Under the pieces are notes generated by a model. That model made no database searches, had not been told where the DNA came from, and saw nothing but the letters and a program-made list of their open reading frames with translations. Shown one piece after another: positions 9,331 through 16,936 of a DNA stretch of 64,000 nucleotides. A program made the translations under genes and the position numbers. Where the stretch lies: contig JAJYFL010000007.1 in the NCBI GenBank assembly GCA_021790935.1, forward strand, positions 1-64,000. Direction: 5' to 3'. Origin of the DNA: a bacterium. Its GTDB lineage: Bacteria > Vulcanimicrobiota > Vulcanimicrobiia > Vulcanimicrobiales > Vulcanimicrobiaceae. How positions within the stretch are numbered: the stretch's first letter is position 1; each line of letters opens with the position of its first letter.

Positions 9331-9359
9331 CGCCTGGGAGGCCGACAGCCTCCTAGGCG
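9331..9359. repeat. Near-perfect 12-bp palindrome between divergent genes
   Basis: Arms 9331-9342 and 9348-9359 pair with a single G-T mismatch around a 5-nt loop. It lies between the divergent short-ALDH and ferritin-like genes, upstream of both, so it fits an operator better than a terminator. The right arm with loop (9343-9356, CGACAGCCTCCTAG) recurs exactly in the inverted repeat upstream of carB. Confidence 0.6.
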
Positions 9360-9407
9360 TGGCTGCGCCCGCAACGGGGTATGCTTCCTGCGAAATGGAG
9401 AGAAGCC

Positions 9408-10016
9408 ATGCCGAAGCAAAGACCCTTTCTGAGCGACGTAGGCGAACTGCGGCGGCGCGCTCGAGCGCACATGGCGCAGGGAGCGGTGACCAGCAGTTAT
9501 GGCGGTGATGTCAAAGAAGTCTGCGACCTGCTCAACCACGCGCTGGCGACTGAGATCGTCTGCGTGCTACGCTACAAGCGTCATTTTTTCATGGCTACGG
9601 GCATCAACAAAGATCCGGTGGCCGCAGAGTTCTTGCAGCACGCGAACGAGGAACAAGCTCATGCCGACCTGATAGCCGCGCGGATCACGCAACTGGGCGG
9701 CGAACCGAACTTCGATCCGGTCGGTCTCGCCACGCGGAGCCATTCCGAGTACGTCGAAGGAAACTCGCTCGTCGAGATGGTGAAAGAGAATCTCGTTGCG
9801 GAACGGATCGCGATCGAATCCTACGGCGAGATGATTCGTTACATCGGCGAGAAGGACGTAACCACCCGCCGGATGCTCGAGGATATTTTGGCGATGGAAG
9901 AAGAGCACGCTAGCGATATGCTCGACCTGCTGGAGACGCACTTTCCCGAAGCGACGGCGGCGGGCGGAGCGGCAAAGGCGACGGCGTCGCGGAAGCCGCG
10001 ACGCCGTTCGAACTGA
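9408..10016 (+). CDS. Ferritin-like diiron protein (bacterioferritin/DPS-like)
   Basis: A four-helix-bundle protein of 202 residues with the expected ligand pattern: HALATEIVC, then NEEQAHAD (E-x-x-H) near residue 80, LVAERIAIESY, and MEEEHASDM (second E-x-x-H). This supports iron binding and ferroxidase-type chemistry; iron storage or oxidative-stress protection are the likely roles. The basic C-terminal tail (ATASRKPRRRSN) could bind nucleic acid. I chose ATG 9408 over an upstream ATG at 9381 because GGAGAG sits 5-6 nt before it. The stop is 12 nt from the convergent isocitrate dehydrogenase stop. Confidence 0.85.
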   Translation: MPKQRPFLSDVGELRRRARAHMAQGAVTSSYGGDVKEVCDLLNHALATEIVCVLRYKRHFFMATGINKDPVAAEFLQHANEEQAHADLIAARITQLGGEPNFDPVGLATRSHSEYVEGNSLVEMVKENLVAERIAIESYGEMIRYIGEKDVTTRRMLEDILAMEEEHASDMLDLLETHFPEATAAGGAAKATASRKPRRRSN

Positions 10017-10028
10017 CGCGGTTTCGGG

Positions 10029-11486
10029 TTACTCGCCCTGCGCCAGCGAGTAACCCCGCGTGCCGTCGAAGGTGTAGAGCCCTTCGGTCTTGACGACATC
10101 CAAACCGGCGCGTACCGCCGCGTCGAGCAGTTGGACGACATGCCGTCCCGCAAACGTGCCGCCGTCGCTCTCGAAGCGAGCGCACCAGTGATCGCTGCAG
10201 AACGTGTCGGGGTTTCCGTTTGGCCACACCTTCGTTCCGCGATTGCTGAGAACCGTGAGTTTGGTACCGGGTACGGCGAGGGCGCGCAGACGCTCTGCCA
10301 GCGCGTCGGGGCTGGTAGCAGGCAAGTCGATGAAGAGATCGACGCCCGCGCGCTCCTTGACCTGAGCGGGTTTGGCGGCGCGCGCTGCGATGTTCATGTG
10401 CACGTTCTTCGCGTATTCGACGGGCTTGAGATGCTGCGGCTTTTCGCCGAGCCGTTCGACTACGGCATCGGCAAACTCCGACGTGCCGACCTTTTGTTTG
10501 CTGGTCCCAGCTTTGTAGATGTCGTAGGTGTGAACGCCGTCTTCGATAGCGCGCAGCCACGCGTTGTGGACGCGCTCGGCGGCCTCGCTCTGCCCGATAT
10601 GCGTGAGCATGAGCAACGCCCCATGCATGAGCCCCGACGGGTTGGCGAGGTTCTGGCCGGCACGCCTCGGAGCCGAACCGTGGATCGCTTCGAACATCGA
10701 GCAGTGATCGCCGATGTTTGCGGAGCCCGCTAGGCCGACCGATCCGGTGATCTGCGCGGCCACGTCCGACAAGACGTCGCCGTAGAGATTCGGCATGACC
10801 AGGACGTCGAAGGTTTCGGGCGTATCGGCCAACTTGGCCGCACCGATATCGACGATCCAATGCTCGTTCTCGATATCGGGATACTCTTGAGCGATCTCAT
10901 CGAAGACTTTGTGGAAGAGCCCATCGGTGATCTTCATGATGTTGTCTTTGGTGAAACAGGTGACTTTCTTGCGCTTGTTCGCGCGCGCGTATTCGAAAGC
11001 GTAGCGAACGATGCGCTCGCTAGCCGGCCGGGAGATGAGTTTCAAGCACTGGGTGACCTGATCGGTTTGGCGGTGCTCGATACCGCCGTAGACGTCTTCC
11101 TCGTTTTCGCGAACGATAACGAGGTCCATGTTCGGGTGTTTGGTCGCCACGTACGGGTGGAGCGACGCGCACGGCCGTACGTTGGCGTACATGCCGAGCG
11201 TCTTGCGAACCGTAACGTTGAGGCTCTTGAAACCACCGCCCTGCGGGGTAGTGATCGGAGCCTTGAGAAAAACCTTGGTGCGCCGCAACGTATCCCACGA
11301 AGCCGGTTCGATGCCGTTGCCGAGACCGCGCTTATAGACGGATTCTCCGATCTCTATGCGCTGGATGTCGAGCTGCGCGCCTGCCCCCAGAATCATGCGC
11401 AGCGTTGCGTCCATGATCTCTGGCCCGATGCCGTCTCCGTAAGCGACGGTAATCGGCGTTTTCTTCGCGGTCTGGATCGTTGTCAC
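10029..11486 (-). CDS. icd: Isocitrate dehydrogenase, long type with C-terminal extension
   Basis: Oxidatively decarboxylates isocitrate to 2-oxoglutarate in the citric acid cycle. AYGDGIGPEIMDATL is at the N-terminus. The substrate-binding SLNVTVRKTLGMYANVRP is near residue 88, the metal-binding NLYGDVLSDVAAQ near 230, and EAIHGSAPRRAG near 265. At 485 residues it is longer than the E. coli enzyme (416) because of an extra C-terminal domain of about 140 residues, as in Thermus and Rickettsia-type enzymes. It begins with GTG preceded by AAGGAG. Cofactor choice (NAD or NADP) is not decided here. It is the last gene of the reverse-strand block starting at 15755. Confidence 0.92.
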   Translation of the reverse strand: MTTIQTAKKTPITVAYGDGIGPEIMDATLRMILGAGAQLDIQRIEIGESVYKRGLGNGIEPASWDTLRRTKVFLKAPITTPQGGGFKSLNVTVRKTLGMYANVRPCASLHPYVATKHPNMDLVIVRENEEDVYGGIEHRQTDQVTQCLKLISRPASERIVRYAFEYARANKRKKVTCFTKDNIMKITDGLFHKVFDEIAQEYPDIENEHWIVDIGAAKLADTPETFDVLVMPNLYGDVLSDVAAQITGSVGLAGSANIGDHCSMFEAIHGSAPRRAGQNLANPSGLMHGALLMLTHIGQSEAAERVHNAWLRAIEDGVHTYDIYKAGTSKQKVGTSEFADAVVERLGEKPQHLKPVEYAKNVHMNIAARAAKPAQVKERAGVDLFIDLPATSPDALAERLRALAVPGTKLTVLSNRGTKVWPNGNPDTFCSDHWCARFESDGGTFAGRHVVQLLDAAVRAGLDVVKTEGLYTFDGTRGYSLAQGE

Positions 11487-11549
11487 CGGGATACTCCTTC
11501 TTACTTACGCGGGAATGACGGCAGGCATTCGTTCTGCGGCCGCAGCGTA

Positions 11550-11572
11550 CCGCCTCGACTTTTGTCGGGCGG
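11550..11572. other. Stem-loop in the gap between the EgtB-like and icd genes
   Basis: Nine-base arms (one mismatch) with a TTTT loop lie just after the EgtB-like stop on the reverse strand. No U-run follows on that strand, so it is a weak candidate terminator or processing site. The remaining 99-nt gap holds the icd ribosome site and no other gene. Confidence 0.3.
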
Positions 11573-11584
11573 TTTGGCGTTCGG

Positions 11585-12856
11585 CTATGCTGCGACGCAG
11601 CGAAACTTGGCGTACGCGTACGGATAGTCCGCATAGAACCAGTTTCTGAAGCTGCGGCGAATGAGATCTCGGCCGGTGACCGGCGATGCGCCCTTGAGCA
11701 CGAAATGGCGACCGTCGAAAAAGTCGCTGGAGTACGGCGGATAGGACGCCATCGCTTCGAACCCTGCGAAGGGTGCAAACGGGGTCGCGGTCCACTCCCA
11801 GCCGTTTCCCACCGTATCGTGCACTCCCCAGTCGCTCGCGCCGGCCGGATGGGCGTCGACCGGTTCCGGATCGTAGCGCGCGAAGTTGAAATTGCCGTGC
11901 CGAGGCTGGGGTGCATCGTCGCCCCACGGGAAGGGGCGTTCAACGCCCGCGCGCGTGCCGTACGCCGCCCGGTGATACTCGGCTTCGGTCGGCAGGCGCG
12001 CGCCGCGCCAGCGAGCGTACGCCTCGGCTTGGTCGTGCGACGCGTAGACCGGCCACGACAAGGGCAGCGGCAGCTCTTCGAAGGCGGCACGCAGTCGCCA
12101 TTGGCCGCCGCGCTCCAGCCAAAATGGCGGTGGGGGAGCGCCGTTGCGCACGAAATCGAGGTAATCGCCGTTGGTTACGGGGTAACGCGAGATAGCGAAC
12201 GCCGGAACGTACGCTTCGTGCCGCGCAAATTCGTTGTCCCATCCGAACGGGACCGCGGCACGGTCCGCTCCGATCGTGGCGATGCCGGCCGCAACGGCGA
12301 CGTATTCGAGGGGTGGGTGCTGCGTCTCGCGTGCTTGCGTCGCGACGAATCGTTTGCGATCGTACGCGAGCTGGTGAACGATGTAGAGCAGCGTCTCGTG
12401 GTGCATCTGTTCGTGCTCGAGCAGGGTATAGACGGCCTGCGCGCCGGCCAGGCGGGGCACGCTCGCATCGTCGATCCGCGCCGACGCGAGCGCGGCGAGG
12501 ACGCGCGCGTCGCAAGCGCGGCCAAACGCGGCCGTCTGCGCGGCGGTGGGCCAGTCGCGTCGCTCGTGACGGGCCGCGTCGTCGAGGCTGCCCGGATCGA
12601 TCCCGCGTTCGAAGAGGCGCTCTAAACGCTCGTCAACCGGGCCCTCACGCAACGCCCGCCGGTTGAGGGTGAGCAGACTGAACGCAGGCATGTGGCCGTC
12701 GTAAAATGCGAAGGGATGCCGCAGCGGGATCGGTTTTTCGTAATACGCGTCTGCCGCCACGAGGGCGAGGATTCCGGCGGTGCGCCTGCGGTTTCTCCGG
12801 TACCAAGCGGCGAGGCGCTCGCGGTCGAGTACGCGTTCTGCGGCTGCGTCCCTCAA
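11585..12856 (-). CDS. EgtB/OvoA/SenA-type non-heme iron sulfoxide synthase (DinB_2 plus FGE-sulfatase domains)
   Basis: Family members join a thiol or selenol to a histidine derivative (ergothioneine, ovothiol or selenoneine routes). The N-terminal DinB-like part has RHPFAFYDGHMPAF and LLEHEQMHHETLLY, giving the three-His iron site. The C-terminal sulfatase-modifying-factor fold includes RLPTEAEYHRAA, GNGWEWT and SFRNWFYADYPYAYAKFRC. RHPFxFYxGH recalls OvoA/SenA more than mycobacterial EgtB, so the product is open. No EgtD methyltransferase is nearby. The start is difficult: no ATG or GTG lies between the ALDH stop and the conserved start. I place it at TTG 12856, which overlaps that stop as TTGA. 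An ATG at 12964 inside the ALDH gene is the alternative. Confidence 0.82.
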   Translation of the reverse strand: MRDAAAERVLDRERLAAWYRRNRRRTAGILALVAADAYYEKPIPLRHPFAFYDGHMPAFSLLTLNRRALREGPVDERLERLFERGIDPGSLDDAARHERRDWPTAAQTAAFGRACDARVLAALASARIDDASVPRLAGAQAVYTLLEHEQMHHETLLYIVHQLAYDRKRFVATQARETQHPPLEYVAVAAGIATIGADRAAVPFGWDNEFARHEAYVPAFAISRYPVTNGDYLDFVRNGAPPPPFWLERGGQWRLRAAFEELPLPLSWPVYASHDQAEAYARWRGARLPTEAEYHRAAYGTRAGVERPFPWGDDAPQPRHGNFNFARYDPEPVDAHPAGASDWGVHDTVGNGWEWTATPFAPFAGFEAMASYPPYSSDFFDGRHFVLKGASPVTGRDLIRRSFRNWFYADYPYAYAKFRCVAA

Positions 12857-14289
12857 TGGGCCAGGTACTCGCGCAGGCCATGGACGCCGCCCTCGCGACC
12901 GAAGCCGGATTCGCGATAACCGCCGAACGGAGAGCTCGGGTCGAAGAGGTTGAACGTGTTGCACCAGACGACGCCCGCGCGCATGCGCTCCGCGACGTAC
13001 ATGTTCTTGCTGCCCTTGTCCGTCCAGATTCCTGCGGAGAGACCGTATGGCGTATTGTTCGCTTTCTCGATCGCCTCGTCCGGGGTGCGGAAGGTCAATA
13101 TCGAGAGTACGGGGCCGAAGATCTCCTCGCGCGCGATTCGGTGCGACTGCTGGACGCCCGTGAAAAACGATGCGGGGAAATAGTATCCGCGCTCCGGGAG
13201 GGTGCAGGACTGCTGTACCAGCGTTGCGCCCTGATCGATGCCGCTGCGCACCAGCTCGCGAATCTTGTCCAGCTGCGCCTTCGAATTGACGGCACCGATG
13301 TCGGTATTCTTATCGAGCGGATCCCCTAAGCGCAGCGTCTGCAGCCGCTCCGTGAGCCGCACGACGATTTCGTCGTGTACGCTCTCCTGCACGAGCAGCC
13401 GCGAACCCGCGCAGCAGACGTGTCCTTGATTGAAGTAGATACCGTTGACGATCCCTTCCACGGCTTGATCCATCGGCGCGTCGTCGAAGACGATGTGCGC
13501 GGCCTTGCCGCCGAGTTCGAGCGTAAGGCGCTTCTTCGTGCCGGCGATCGCGCGGCGGATCGCTTTCCCCACCTCCGTGGAGCCGGTGAAGGCGATCTTG
13601 TCCGTGTCGGGGTGCTCGACTAAGGCGGCGCCGGTGGCGCCGTCGCCGGTCAGCACGTTTACGGTGCCGGGCGGAAGGTCGGCTTCCTGGACGATCTGCG
13701 CGAGTGCGAGCGCCGTCAGGGGCGTCGTCTCCGCCGGTTTGAGGACGACCGTGTTGCCGCATGCGAGCGCCGGTGCGATCTTCCACGCCGCCATGAGCAG
13801 CGGAAAGTTCCAGGGAACGATCTGACCGCAGACGCCGATGGGGCGGGCCTCGCGCCCGGCGCGCATCGCCCACTCCAACTTATCCGCCCAGCCGGCATAG
13901 TAGAAGAAATGCGCGGCGGAGGTTGGGATATCGAAATCGCGGGACTCCTTAATCGGCTTCCCACCGTTCATGGTTTCGAGCACCGCCAGCTCGCGGGAAC
14001 GCTCCGTGATCGCGCGAGCGATGCGGAAGACGTACTTGGCACGCTCGGCCGGCTTCATCTTGGACCAGTATTTTTCGTAGGCTTTGCGCGCCGAGCGCAC
14101 GGCCCGATCGACGTCCGCGGCGCCGGCATAGGCGACCTTTGCGAGGACGCTTTCGTTCGACGGATCGATCGTATCGAAATACCGTTCGCTCTGGGGCGCG
14201 ACCCAGTCGCCGGCGACGAAGAGACCGTAACGTTCGCGTATCTGCGGCTTGGTGGTCTCTGGGGCGGGAGCGTATTCGAGGCTCGTCAT
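12853..14289 (-). CDS. NAD(P)-dependent aldehyde dehydrogenase
   Basis: Oxidises an aldehyde to a carboxylic acid. The protein is full-length at 478 residues. PWNFPLLMAAWK is near residue 159. KPAETTPLTAL is in the cofactor site, FTGSTEVGK follows, and ELGGKAAH near 257 supplies the general-base Glu. GHVCCAGSR near 290 carries the nucleophile Cys. EEIFGPVLS and the C-terminal SPFGGYRESGFGREGG are typical. It lies 18 nt downstream of deoC, so acetaldehyde or another aldehyde released by deoxyribose-phosphate aldolase is a reasonable substrate (inference). Its stop overlaps the proposed start of the next gene. Confidence 0.93.
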   Translation of the reverse strand: MTSLEYAPAPETTKPQIRERYGLFVAGDWVAPQSERYFDTIDPSNESVLAKVAYAGAADVDRAVRSARKAYEKYWSKMKPAERAKYVFRIARAITERSRELAVLETMNGGKPIKESRDFDIPTSAAHFFYYAGWADKLEWAMRAGREARPIGVCGQIVPWNFPLLMAAWKIAPALACGNTVVLKPAETTPLTALALAQIVQEADLPPGTVNVLTGDGATGAALVEHPDTDKIAFTGSTEVGKAIRRAIAGTKKRLTLELGGKAAHIVFDDAPMDQAVEGIVNGIYFNQGHVCCAGSRLLVQESVHDEIVVRLTERLQTLRLGDPLDKNTDIGAVNSKAQLDKIRELVRSGIDQGATLVQQSCTLPERGYYFPASFFTGVQQSHRIAREEIFGPVLSILTFRTPDEAIEKANNTPYGLSAGIWTDKGSKNMYVAERMRAGVVWCNTFNLFDPSSPFGGYRESGFGREGGVHGLREYLAH

Positions 14290-14307
14290 CGCATGCGTAC
14301 CTTTGGG

Positions 14308-15186
14308 TCAATCCTTGGGAAAATAGTCGGGCCCGGCATAGTTTCCGGTAAGCTGTTTTTCGTACTGCATCAGGAGGTCGTCTAGCAGCGAACTCGCCCC
14401 GATTCGGAGACGCTCCGGCGTAAGCCAGGCCTCTCCGAGCGTCTCGTTGACGATGACCAGATAGGTGAGCGCCTGTTTCGTCGTGCGCACGCCTCCAGCG
14501 ACCTTGAGCCCGACCGCGCGGCCGGTACGGCGCGCGTAGTCCCGTATGGCCTCGCACATGACCACGGCTACCGGAAACGTGGCGTTAGTCCCCACCTTTC
14601 CCGTCGAGGTCTTGATGAAATCCGCTCCGGCCTCCAAGGCGAGATCGCTGGCTCGGCGTATCGCATCGTAGCTTCCGAGCTCCCCGGTCTCGAGAATAAC
14701 CTTGAGGTGTAACTCGCCGCAGATGCGCTTCACGGCAACGATCTCGTCGTAGACCGATCGGTCCCTTCCGGAGAGGAAGGCGCCGCGATCGATGACCATG
14801 TCGATCTCGTCCGCCCCGGCCGCGATCGCGGCGCGCACGTCATCCAATCGAACGGCGGGTGAGGAGAGTCCGCTCGGGAAGGCGGTCGCGACGGATGCGA
14901 CCAGCACGCTCGACCCGCGCAGCGCGTCTTTCGCGACCGCTACGAGACTGGGATAGACGCAAACGGCCGCAACGCTGGGGATGTCGGGCAGATGCTGCGC
15001 GGGGCGGATCGCTTTCGCGCAGAGCGATCGCACGCGCCCTTCGGAGTCCTTGCCTTCCAGCGTGGTCAGATCGATGCACGCCACGGCCAAGCGGATTCCC
15101 GCGATCTTAGAAGTGGTCTTGATCGACCGTTTTGCGAGCGCGCCGGCGCGCGCCTCGAGCATGACGGCATCGACGGTTGCGGGCAT
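14308..15186 (-). CDS. deoC: Deoxyribose-phosphate aldolase
   Basis: Cleaves 2-deoxyribose-5-phosphate to glyceraldehyde-3-phosphate and acetaldehyde in deoxynucleoside breakdown. ACIDLTTLEGKD holds the family's N-terminal Asp. ADEIDMVIDRG lies mid-protein. ADFIKTSTGK carries the Schiff-base Lys and GLKVAGGVRT the second active-site Lys. I chose ATG 15186 (MPATVDAVMLEARAG), giving 292 residues; the family usually has 220-260, so the N-terminus is somewhat extended. The frame remains open further upstream but that part is low in family resemblance. It is followed by an aldehyde dehydrogenase that could remove its product. Confidence 0.93.
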   Translation of the reverse strand: MPATVDAVMLEARAGALAKRSIKTTSKIAGIRLAVACIDLTTLEGKDSEGRVRSLCAKAIRPAQHLPDIPSVAAVCVYPSLVAVAKDALRGSSVLVASVATAFPSGLSSPAVRLDDVRAAIAAGADEIDMVIDRGAFLSGRDRSVYDEIVAVKRICGELHLKVILETGELGSYDAIRRASDLALEAGADFIKTSTGKVGTNATFPVAVVMCEAIRDYARRTGRAVGLKVAGGVRTTKQALTYLVIVNETLGEAWLTPERLRIGASSLLDDLLMQYEKQLTGNYAGPDYFPKD

Positions 15187-15293
15187 CAGAGCGCCAGCCG
15201 GTTCGGCTTCGCCGCACTTTGAATGGCCATAGAAGAACCAACTTTGCGGGCCGGTCCAACGGGCCCTTTGAATCTTGAAAGACGCCGGGCGTG

Positions 15294-15542
15294 CTACCCG
15301 CTCAACCTTGGGCGCGCGACAAAGCGGTACTGCCCCGGAGCCCATTCGCAGCGGCTCCCGTCGAGCAGGACGAAGGACTCGTAGCCGTCCACCTCGGGAT
15401 TGAACTCTGCGTTGCACGCCTTAGTCGCCGGCCAGTCGATGCGATCGTCTTTTCGGGCGTGCGCGCGAGCCTTCACGTAGGAAAACTGCGGAGATTTCGC
15501 GAGCGTGTTGAGGTCGTTAGCCAATCGTTGAGCGTCGTTCAT
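15294..15542 (-). CDS. Small conserved-looking hypothetical protein
   Basis: An 82-residue soluble protein that I do not recognise. It starts with MNDAQRLANDLNTL, has a basic middle (YVKARAHARKDDR), one Cys pair far apart, and an aromatic, acidic C-terminal half. The ATG directly abuts the TAG of the CDGSH gene (TAGATG), so the two are almost certainly co-translated. The 107-nt gap downstream before deoC contains a short GGGCC/GGCCC stem and nothing else that I can name. Confidence 0.6.
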   Translation of the reverse strand: MNDAQRLANDLNTLAKSPQFSYVKARAHARKDDRIDWPATKACNAEFNPEVDGYESFVLLDGSRCEWAPGQYRFVARPRLSG

Positions 15543-15755
15543 CTATTCGGCGACCGGCGCGCGCTCGGTGGCGTGGAAGCCGTTGCTGCGATGGCTCCCG
15601 TCGCAAAATGGCTTGGTCGCGGAGCCTCCGCAGCGGCACAACGCGACGTTCTCTCCCGCCGCCGCGTAGACGTTCCCGTCGGCATCGGTCAGCGTTAGCG
15701 GGCCCCTGACCAGGTATGGCCCGCTTTCCCGGACTTTGATGGTCGTTTCGGTCAC
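15543..15755 (-). CDS. CDGSH iron-sulfur domain protein
   Basis: This 70-residue protein has the full [2Fe-2S] cluster motif LCRCGGSATKPFCDGSHRSN, with the three Cys and one His ligands in place. The preceding part, GPYLVRGPLTLTDADG, is typical of bacterial single-CDGSH proteins. The role is unknown in general; redox or cluster-transfer functions have been proposed for the family. I prefer GTG 15755, which has AGGAAGG about 6 nt upstream, over GTG 15788, which has no ribosome site. No membrane anchor is present, unlike animal mitoNEET. Confidence 0.9.
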   Translation of the reverse strand: MTETTIKVRESGPYLVRGPLTLTDADGNVYAAAGENVALCRCGGSATKPFCDGSHRSNGFHATERAPVAE

Positions 15756-15892
15756 GGCGGCTGCCTTCCTCACATCTGGCGGAGTCACGGGTTATCATCG
15801 GTAGGACCCTCCGTATTCGCGGAAGGGAGTGAGATTCCAGCCGCGGTAAGTATGCGGCGACTTCACCAAACGGTTCGCTTTGGAGGTGTAGC

Positions 15893-16936
15893 ATGAAACG
15901 GCCGACCCTTCTTCCGTTGGTTCTTTTCGTTATTGCGGCCATGCTGCCGGCGACGCTGCTGCTCGTTCGCAACGGGCCGCCGCAGCCCGCGGCCGCTGCC
16001 GTGCTCCCGACCCCGACCCCGACCCCCGTCGGCATTGCCTACGACGAAATCACGCGTATGGCTTTTGGTAACGCTACGCCGCCGCCGCCCGGTTCGTTCC
16101 AACCGGATTACCGGCGCATCATCGCCGACATCCCGCCGGCCAACCAACCGGCGCCCGCCGCTCATGGCCTCGGCGGACTGCTCGGCCGAATGATGGGCGG
16201 GCAGAACATGGCGCAGATGGAGAGCGGTCTGAACATGATGCGCGACGGTACGCTCAAGCGCTATACCTTCTACTGGGTGCGCGGGTGGATCCGGGTCGAC
16301 GACCCCGCCGCGCACACGGCTCAGATCGAGAAGTGCAGCGAGCACCAGACCATTCTGCTCGACCTCGCTCGCAAGACGTACCGCATCGTGGAGATGACCG
16401 AAGGCGGGGGTGCACCGCCTCCGCCGCCAGCGCCGCGCTACGGCCCAGCCCCGCCACCGGCGGGACCCGGCACGGGCGTCATGACCGTCTCCAACAAGGT
16501 GCAAGCGCTCGGGCCGAAGACGCTCGAAGGTATTCACACGCGCGGTTACGCCACGACGGCCTCGATGGAGATGTCGAAGGCGACGGGCACCTGCACTAAC
16601 GGCGCCTACGGGGCCGCGACCGTGGAGTATATCTCCGGGATCCACAAGCCGCGGGCATACTGCCCGCTCCCGAGGACGCGGGCGATGGGCATGAACGGAA
16701 TGCCGGGCGCGCGGGGCGGCTGCAAGCCGCGCATGATCGTCCGCAGCAGCGGTCCGGGCAAGCCGTCGGGCTACCTCGCGATGTATCGCCGAACGTCGTT
16801 CAAAGCCGGCAATAGCGCCGGAGCGCACGGAGCCGGCGGCGCGTTCGTGATGGAGCGCGGAAACGTAGACTGGTTCTACAACCCGGACGTCCCAGCGCTC
16901 TTCTCCATCCCGGCCGGTTTCAAACAGATTCGCTAA
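15893..16936 (+). CDS. Secreted or membrane-anchored proline-rich protein of unknown function
   Basis: 347 residues. An N-terminal signal or anchor (PLVLFVIAAMLPATLLLV, residues 7-24) is followed by a Pro/Thr stretch (PTPTPTPV) and a Gly/Met-rich segment (GGLLGRMMGGQNMAQM). A domain with YTFYWVRGWIRVDD follows, then a Pro-rich linker (APPPPPAPRYGPAPPPAGPG) and a C-terminal domain with several Cys. The start ATG has TGGAGGTG 6 nt upstream. I do not recognise the family. The layout of two small domains separated by Pro linkers suggests an exported protein. It is alone on its strand here, and its last 17 nt overlap the convergent M3-like gene. Confidence 0.75.
   Translation: MKRPTLLPLVLFVIAAMLPATLLLVRNGPPQPAAAAVLPTPTPTPVGIAYDEITRMAFGNATPPPPGSFQPDYRRIIADIPPANQPAPAAHGLGGLLGRMMGGQNMAQMESGLNMMRDGTLKRYTFYWVRGWIRVDDPAAHTAQIEKCSEHQTILLDLARKTYRIVEMTEGGGAPPPPPAPRYGPAPPPAGPGTGVMTVSNKVQALGPKTLEGIHTRGYATTASMEMSKATGTCTNGAYGAATVEYISGIHKPRAYCPLPRTRAMGMNGMPGARGGCKPRMIVRSSGPGKPSGYLAMYRRTSFKAGNSAGAHGAGGAFVMERGNVDWFYNPDVPALFSIPAGFKQIR

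Noticed and set aside
11550-11572. A firm intrinsic terminator after the EgtB-like gene
   Set aside because: The hairpin is real but is not followed by a U-run on the relevant strand, so I list it only as a weak stem-loop.
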